Below, one piece after another: positions 58,797 to 64,000 of a stretch of 64,000 bases of DNA. The position numbers and the translations under genes are program-made. Position 1 is the first letter of the stretch. Each line of letters begins with the position of its first letter. The notes under the pieces are model-generated. The model worked only from the letters and a program-made list of their open reading frames with translations, was not told the DNA's origin and did not search any database. Source of the DNA: Wolbachia endosymbiont of Ctenocephalides felis wCfeT (GTDB lineage: Bacteria > Pseudomonadota > Alphaproteobacteria > Rickettsiales > Anaplasmataceae). The stretch is taken from NCBI RefSeq assembly GCF_012277295.1, contig NZ_CP051156.1, positions 496,001 through 560,000 of the forward strand. The letters are read 5' to 3'.

Positions 58797-59822
58797 ATGG
58801 TTTCATTAAAGGAATATCTTAGAACAATAAGGAGTCACTTTAAAAGCGTTAGCGGCAGCAAGATCAAATTTGAAGTGCTAGAAGAAAAATTTATTGGATT
58901 TGAGAAAAGCTACCTTCAATTGCAAGGCGCTCAAAGTACATCCGCAGATGAGTTAGATAAATTGTATAAAAGTGTGCAAGAGTTTATTGTGCAAGATTTA
59001 AAAAGTGAATCTCTAAATAAATTTGAACTTTTAAGTGGTAGTCAAGAGACGCAAGAAATAAACGATCTATTGTATAAAGGGAAATCAACAGATGAAAGCA
59101 GTCAAAAACAATTAGAAGAGATAAGAAGTAAATATAATGTTCTAGAACGACTTCTAAAGATGAAAGAACAAGCTAGTAATCTTAAAGAAGAAATTTCTGA
59201 ATCACGTAAAGCGTTGGAAGCACTGGAAGACAAGCATAGTGATAAAGCTGAAGTACAGAAAGACAAAACACCTACTAATGCAAGCCAAAGGAAACAAAGA
59301 GGGAGAAAGGGTCCGTTGCATGCAACAAAAGAAGAAGTAACAGTGAAGAAAACAGCGGATGTGAATAAACGAACGAGAGAACTTGAATGTGCGATAGGAT
59401 TAGTTGATAGCATGATAAAGGAAAAAAAGAGAATTGAAATAACAAAAAAGCAAGCTATTAAACTGCTCAGAACATTGGAAAAAACAAGAAAAGAGAATGA
59501 AGGATTTATAGAAGGTGAAAAAGTATTCTATGCATCACAAATACAGAAGGTAAAAGAAAATACAGATGACCATAAGACAGAAACCGAATCACTGGATACA
59601 TTACAAAACATGAAAGAGGCTCGTTATAGGATAGAAATAGTTGAAAAATTAATTCTGGAGATAAAACAAAGAATTACTTTATGTGACAATGAGATACAGA
59701 AGCTACAGGAATTAATTGATAAAGAATCAGAAAGTAAAACCACTACCTCAAGCACCAAATCTGAAGACACAAAACTTGAGAAAGTAGAAGCCAAAAGCCC
59801 TACTTATGGAAAGAAGCGTTAG
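58797..59822 (+). CDS. Unknown coiled-coil protein
   Basis: The protein has 341 residues, strongly charged and largely helical. Coiled-coil segments lie at about residues 95-150 (LEEIRSKYNVLERLLKMKEQ; SESRKALEALEDKHSDKAEV) and 195-310 (ELECAIGLVDSMIKEKKRIE; MKEARYRIEIVEKLILEIKQ). A basic stretch (RKQRGRKGPLHATKEE) lies between them. The tail is Ser/Thr/Lys-rich. No signal peptide or known domain is visible. AGAGG lies five to six bases before the start. It may be a lineage-specific secreted or cytoskeletal-like protein; function unknown. Confidence 0.72.
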   Translation: MVSLKEYLRTIRSHFKSVSGSKIKFEVLEEKFIGFEKSYLQLQGAQSTSADELDKLYKSVQEFIVQDLKSESLNKFELLSGSQETQEINDLLYKGKSTDESSQKQLEEIRSKYNVLERLLKMKEQASNLKEEISESRKALEALEDKHSDKAEVQKDKTPTNASQRKQRGRKGPLHATKEEVTVKKTADVNKRTRELECAIGLVDSMIKEKKRIEITKKQAIKLLRTLEKTRKENEGFIEGEKVFYASQIQKVKENTDDHKTETESLDTLQNMKEARYRIEIVEKLILEIKQRITLCDNEIQKLQELIDKESESKTTTSSTKSEDTKLEKVEAKSPTYGKKR

Positions 59823-59878
59823 CTTTGTATTTCGAGAGGTTGGCTTACTTGTAAAACAGTGCCATTCCAGTACTTGAC

Positions 59879-59953
59879 ACATAACTGTACGAACATTGCA
59901 TTTTAGGCCAGTTACCAACAAAAGGGTGTTACCCCAGTGCTAGACACTGGGGT
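59879..59953. repeat. Second copy of the dispersed repeat next to IS903
   Basis: It matches 36620-36696 (ACATAACTGTAC, CATTGCATTTTAGGC) and ends in ACCCCAGTG/CACTGGGGT (59931-59953), where IS903 copy 3 begins. Here the transposase reads away from the repeat, whereas at 36.7 kb it reads towards it. Confidence 0.8.
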
Positions 59954-61043
59954 GGCTTTGTTGCATAGCTAAAGTAAAAAGAACTGGCAGTTACTGACAA
60001 AATTCATTATAAATAGGCATTTAACCGACAAAGGAAAAATATGCCAGTCAAAATGAAAGTCAGTAACTGCTACGAATATAACAAATTTCTCCAAGAAAGA
60101 GGAAATATTTTTTATTACGTCAACGATGCCATAGAAAATTGGTACGAAAAAAGTCCCAAAATGGCCGGTGGCAACAATATTTATAGTGATAAAGTCGTAA
60201 TTCTAATTCACATAATAACTTATTTGTTTAGAATAGGCCTAAGACAAACGGTGGGGTTTATAGCGGGATACCTTGAGCAAATAGGGAAAAATTTGCAAGT
60301 TATCAGCTATTCCCAGGCTTCCAGAAGATTCAAAAAGCTTAACTTAAAAATTAATGATCGAAGACATGATAAAAACAGTATGGAAAATATTGAGATCGCC
60401 ATAGATAGCACTGGAATAAGCATCTACAATAATATTCCAGGCCATAGTAAGGCAAACGGTACAGATAGAAAGTACCGTGGCTATAAGCAAACAAGAAAAT
60501 TGCATGTAATGCTGGAGATAGGTAGCAAAAAAGTCATAGCTGCAAAATACAGTAGTGGAGTTTATTCTGACCACTATGGAGCCTGTGATCTTATTGCAAG
60601 GGCTAATGCTAAATACAATATAAGCACACTATATGCAGACAGAGCATATAATCGAAAGAAGTTATACAAATTGTGCAATGAGCTTGGCATAAAGACAAAA
60701 ATTCCTCTGCAAAACAATGCAGTGGAGCATCCAAAGCTGGATTATATGGCTGAGAGAAATTCTACAATCAAGCTCATAAAGTCATATGGTGAAGATGGTA
60801 TGAAGAAGTGGAAAAAAGAGATAAATTATGGGAAGAGATCTTATATAGAAAGTTTTTTCTCGCGACTGAAGCAAACATTTGGGTTTAGTTTTAGGAACAA
60901 ATCTGAGATTAACCGTGAGAAAGAAATGCTACTCAAGTGTTATTTGCTGAACAAATTTACTGAAATAGGCATGGCTAAATTTGAGATAGCTTCATGAATT
61001 TATTATGCATTGCCTCCTATCCAAAGAGCGATGCAACAAAGCC
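59954..61043 (+). mobile_element. IS903-type IS5-family element, copy 3 (1090 bp)
   Basis: The ends GGCTTTGTTGCATAGCT and AGCGATGCAACAAAGCC are intact. The flanks CACTGGGGT and GATCGATTG do not match. Only 19 bases separate it from IS66 copy G. Confidence 0.93.
60041..60997 (+). CDS. IS5-family (IS903 group) transposase, intact
   Basis: The frame has 318 residues with KMAGGNN near residue 40 and the C-terminal FEIAS. DDE residues are intact, as in copies 1 and 2. The three differ by very few bases over 1090, indicating a recent burst or gene conversion. Confidence 0.95.
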   Translation: MPVKMKVSNCYEYNKFLQERGNIFYYVNDAIENWYEKSPKMAGGNNIYSDKVVILIHIITYLFRIGLRQTVGFIAGYLEQIGKNLQVISYSQASRRFKKLNLKINDRRHDKNSMENIEIAIDSTGISIYNNIPGHSKANGTDRKYRGYKQTRKLHVMLEIGSKKVIAAKYSSGVYSDHYGACDLIARANAKYNISTLYADRAYNRKKLYKLCNELGIKTKIPLQNNAVEHPKLDYMAERNSTIKLIKSYGEDGMKKWKKEINYGKRSYIESFFSRLKQTFGFSFRNKSEINREKEMLLKCYLLNKFTEIGMAKFEIAS

Positions 61044-61062
61044 GATCGATTGCTACATTTTT

Positions 61063-62523
61063 GTATCCATTCAGGTGTATGGCTTAAGAAGCAATAGCCA
61101 GTAGGTTTTGAAAAGGATTTAACTTCTTTTGCCTCCAAGTCAAGTACAATGAAATTATCCTCTCAAGAAACATATTTCCCCGTTTCGATTGTGTAAAATA
61201 TGAAACTTTTCGGTAAACAACGTAATGCCGAATCTGTCGCTCAGCATAGTTGTTTGTCAGTGGAATATTTTCTGGATCGTCCAAAAATTTCCACATCATC
61301 AGATCCGATTTCATGATATTTTTTGCTACTCGAGACGCTCCAATTGCCTCGGGTAAATTTGATATATTCTTTAAGTAATATCTTGTTCGCTTGCGTAATT
61401 TTCTTGCTCTTCTTATGAACCTTAATGTGTCTATTTCATCCTTTAACAGAGCTTTTTTCAATGCAAATAATTCAGTAGCAACATTCCTTAAATAATACCC
61501 CAAAACTTTCACTTCGCTATTCCAACTATGAGACAACCTTTCAAAATCTCTTGCTAAATGTGCCCAACAGACCTGCCTTTTCTTGCTGGAAAAGTAGTTG
61601 TAAGCTGCATATCTGTCGGTCACTACTAGGTTGTTATTCTTTCCAAATTTACTATTTTCCAGGACTTTCATCCCTCTTGACTCTGTCAATTTGATCACAC
61701 TCCCTATTTTGCTCGCAAACATCCAGCACCAGCCCTGTTTACCTTTGTTGTAATGGCTAGTTTCATCGATATGTAAAATTTTGCTCTTGCTTACCTCTTC
61801 CTCAATTTGCTCATATGCTTCTTGGCATTTTTCTGCCACTCTAGCCTCGCTATTTGATACACTACCGACGCTGATATCCAGGTTGAAAATGTCCTTTATA
61901 ATATTTGCCACTTCTTTTTTCGAATTCTTGTAAAATCCACTTAATGCTGCAATTACTGACTTAACTCTTGGACCAAATGTGTCCGCAGTTACTCCTTCTT
62001 GTAGCTTGCTACTTTTTCTTTTTCCACATCTTTTGCAACGTCCATGCTCTAGTTGATATTCAACTACATACGGCTTGATTTCCGGCAAATCGACCTTTTG
62101 ATGAGTATACGGATCTTTTGATACCGCAATTTCTCCTCCGCACTCACACGTATTGGGCAGTTCTATTTTTACCATCTCATCTGCCTCCATTTTAGGGCGG
62201 TAACTGCCTTTATGTCCAACCTGTGCTCCTACTTTCCTGTCACTTTTTGGCTTATTTTCCCTCATCTTATATAATTCTTTGGAGCTTGGTATAGATGAAT
62301 TTTTTGAATTTAAGCCAAGCCTTTCTTTTAACTCAGCGTTTTCGATCCTTAGCGCTTTATTTTCTGCTTTAAGCTCTTCTATTTTTGTTTCTAACTTTTC
62401 TATAGTCTGCTTAAACTTTCGCAAAATTCTAAAAGATCAACCATATTACCTCACAGCCACTCTAGTTTACCTTTTTAGCATTCCTTGTCTACTCTTTATT
62501 TTACCGCCCGGCTGAATGGATAC
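61063..62523 (-). mobile_element. IS66-family element, copy G (1461 bp)
   Basis: The ends are GTATCCATTCAG at 61063 and CTGAATGGATAC ending at 62523. The flanks TACATTTT and TATTGCTA do not match. It truncates the RDD gene on its right. Confidence 0.95.
61084..62424 (-). CDS. IS66-family transposase, intact
   Basis: The 446-residue frame has the QLEHGRC and VIAALSG variants and FYKNSKKEV, and the full DDE core. It is closest to copy E, from which it differs at Ser versus Leu in that last segment. Confidence 0.95.
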   Translation of the reverse strand: MRKFKQTIEKLETKIEELKAENKALRIENAELKERLGLNSKNSSIPSSKELYKMRENKPKSDRKVGAQVGHKGSYRPKMEADEMVKIELPNTCECGGEIAVSKDPYTHQKVDLPEIKPYVVEYQLEHGRCKRCGKRKSSKLQEGVTADTFGPRVKSVIAALSGFYKNSKKEVANIIKDIFNLDISVGSVSNSEARVAEKCQEAYEQIEEEVSKSKILHIDETSHYNKGKQGWCWMFASKIGSVIKLTESRGMKVLENSKFGKNNNLVVTDRYAAYNYFSSKKRQVCWAHLARDFERLSHSWNSEVKVLGYYLRNVATELFALKKALLKDEIDTLRFIRRARKLRKRTRYYLKNISNLPEAIGASRVAKNIMKSDLMMWKFLDDPENIPLTNNYAERQIRHYVVYRKVSYFTQSKRGNMFLERIISLYLTWRQKKLNPFQNLLAIAS

Positions 62524-63503
62524 TATTGCTACTGTTCTTGCAATCTTATCGTAAAAAAGCTGCTTTCGCTTATCAAATATTGCATGTATAATAATCAGTA
62601 TCATTGCTATAAAGATTAAGCCTAATAAAGGTAAGAGCCACCATTCTGAAGTATGTTCATCGGTTAGTGCTTTTATAATAAGTATACAAATAGTTGCAGT
62701 TAAGCTAAAAGCTCTAAATAAAATATATCTTACTGTTGCTTGCATTATAGTAATGCCTTTAAGTGTATTTGCGTCTTTTATGTGAATGCAGAACAATAAC
62801 TGTCCTGGAGTACCATTAAATCTTTTTATTAAAAATATTTCAAATACTATTGACAGCAAAAAAGACAAGCATTTAGTCAAGGACTGAGACTTATAAAAAC
62901 CTAAAACCGTTTTTGCAAAAAAGAAAAAATTAAACAAATTCCTACGATAATAAAGCAATCTATAATATGTGCTATAGCACGTCTAGTTATTCCCATATAA
63001 TTTAGATTTGTGTCGCATTCTTTAAGTACTACTACTGTTTTTGTAATCTTGTCATAAAAACACTGTTTATGCCGATCAAATACTGCAAGTATTAGAACCA
63101 ATACTGGTAAAATCATAAACCACTCAGAAATATAAAGAGGCACAAATAAAAGTTCCTTAAGAGTGCTTCTTATCACCGCTTGCATTAAAGTAATGTTTTT
63201 TAGTGTTCCTGCATCTTTTATGTATATACCACACAGCAATTTTCCTGGAGTCCAACCAAGTTTGAATATCATTAACGCTTCTAACGCGACATATAATGCA
63301 GTAGATATCAATTCTTCTAATACATCATACCGAGATGAGATTAAAGAGTCTGCGTAAACGTCATCATAATTAAAAATATCAGCGGGAAGTTTTCCTGATA
63401 ACAGGAATAAAATGAATAAGTAAAAAACTAGAAATATTATTTGATCAACAAAGAAAGCAACAACACGTCTATTAATTCCTGCATAATTTACTTCAGCATT
63501 CAT
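62524..63503 (-). pseudogene. Tandem RDD-domain membrane protein, frameshifted and truncated by IS66
   Basis: The first RDD unit starts MNAEVNYAGINRRVVAFFVD, with the family Arg-Arg and Asp residues, and continues GWTPGKLLCGIYIKDAGTLK and FYDKITKTVVVLKE. A second unit starts LNYMGITRRAIAHIIDCFII, and the frame breaks at FSFLQKRF near 62901 in an A/T-rich homopolymer region. The other frame continues the unit (FNGTPGQLLFCIHIKDANTLKGITIMQATV; FYDKIARTVAIV) until IS66 cuts it at 62524. RDD proteins are small membrane proteins of largely unknown transport role. The duplication within one gene is unusual. Confidence 0.82.
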
Positions 63504-63626
63504 TTTTATACCTCACACAATTTGTCTATTTATGACATTAATAATGGAAGCAATTATACATGCTGATAATTAAACAGTAGTAAAATTTAATTATTAGTAT
63601 CTTTGAAAATTACAGCTTTGTTATAA

Positions 63627-64000
63627 GAAGGTGTCTGCAAAGTATGTAGAAAAGTAGAAAAAAGGACAATTATGTGATACAAGGATAACTTTAACATGTA
63701 TCCAAGTGACATAAAAGACAGTGAATGGGAAATTTTAAAGCCATATTTTGAGCCAAAAAAGACAGGTAGACCAAGAAAACACGATATTAGAACAATTATT
63801 AATGCAATAAGGTACGTAATGAGAACAGGCTGCCAATGGAGACAATTACCTAAGGATTTCCCACCATGGAAGACAATTTACAGTTGGAACACACGACTAA
63901 AAAACACTGGAAAATGGCAAGAAATACACGATATTTTAGTAAAAAAAGTAAGGGAGGTAGTTGGTAAAAGAGCCACACCATCAGTTGGAATAATTGACAG
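63627..64000 (+). mobile_element. Two-ORF IS5-family element (ISWpi1-like), 5' part, cut by window edge
   Basis: From GAAGGTGTCTGCAAAGTATG onward the sequence matches the 5' end of the element at 44294-45148. The interval 63504-63626 before it has no gene. Confidence 0.9.
63696..64000 (+). CDS. IS5-type transposase, first frame, partial
   Basis: It starts MYPSDIKDSEWEILKPYFEP and continues to VGKRATPSVGIID at the window end, identical in reading to the complete copy's first frame. The catalytic Asp of GIIDSQS is the last residue available. The frameshift site lies beyond the window. Confidence 0.9.
   Translation, partial: MYPSDIKDSEWEILKPYFEPKKTGRPRKHDIRTIINAIRYVMRTGCQWRQLPKDFPPWKTIYSWNTRLKNTGKWQEIHDILVKKVREVVGKRATPSVGIID

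Noticed and set aside
1..64000. Toxin-antitoxin, restriction-modification, prophage WO or CRISPR modules
   Set aside because: No frames with the relevant motifs were seen; accessory content is insertion sequences and repeat proteins.

Overview
The window is AT-rich, gene-dense and obligate-intracellular in character, and comes from a Wolbachia chromosome. The diagnosis rests on an intact wsp surface-antigen gene (3608-4336) next to a small helix-turn-helix gene, ybaB and dnaX; on ankyrin, TPR and leucine-rich repeat genes; on many copies of a few insertion sequences; and on short palindromic elements, one of them read in frame inside murE. I cannot assign the strain or supergroup from sequence alone.

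Layout. 1-10 kb: tail of an IS66 element, a GST-family gene, dnaX-ybaB, an XRE regulator, wsp, a Wolbachia-type unknown gene, a frameshifted metallophosphoesterase, and a frameshifted protease-like membrane protein that carries a clean IS66 insertion. 10-20 kb: nitroreductase, decayed bioY with a DUF1284 gene, tRNA-Arg, rpoH-ialB, murE-metC-bolA, a broken LRR gene, IS66, pleD. 20-36.5 kb: a mostly intact minus-strand housekeeping block (tatB-like, giant glutamate dehydrogenase, clpB, ubiA-rbfA-infB-nusA) ending in an RND transporter with two in-frame stops. 36.7-42 kb: an IS903-type element, trmB, rpsA-ihf-zapA, ndk. 42-48 kb: two inverted IS66 copies bracketing a TPR gene that is also split by an IS5-type element. 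48-53 kb: an unknown gene, nadK, rpmE, fabD and another IS66. 53-57.5 kb: a very long ankyrin gene cut by an IS903-type element and by an in-frame stop. 57.6-64 kb: pyrD, a coiled-coil gene, IS903, IS66, a decayed double-RDD membrane gene, and the start of a second IS5-type element.

Mobile DNA dominates the story. There are seven IS66 copies (five complete at exactly 1461 bp in single form, one complete with an extra 80-bp end, one cut by the window edge), three identical-length IS903-type copies (1090 bp) and two copies of a two-ORF IS5-type element. Only one of the IS66 copies (8510-9970) still has matching direct repeats on both sides. Two others (42170-43630 and 46438-47898) can be matched only if the DNA between them is flipped: this restores an 8-bp target duplication and rejoins the TPR reading frame exactly, so this segment was inverted by recombination between IS copies. 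Most other IS66 flanks do not match and are probably further rearrangement joints.

Genes that still look functional are replication, translation, envelope, heat-shock and central-metabolism genes. Decay is concentrated in transport (bioY, RND pump), repeat-protein and membrane-protein genes. Many of the disabling changes are single stops explicable as C-to-T changes of CAA, CAG or CGA codons. I found no CRISPR array, toxin-antitoxin pair, phage module or evident new defence system.
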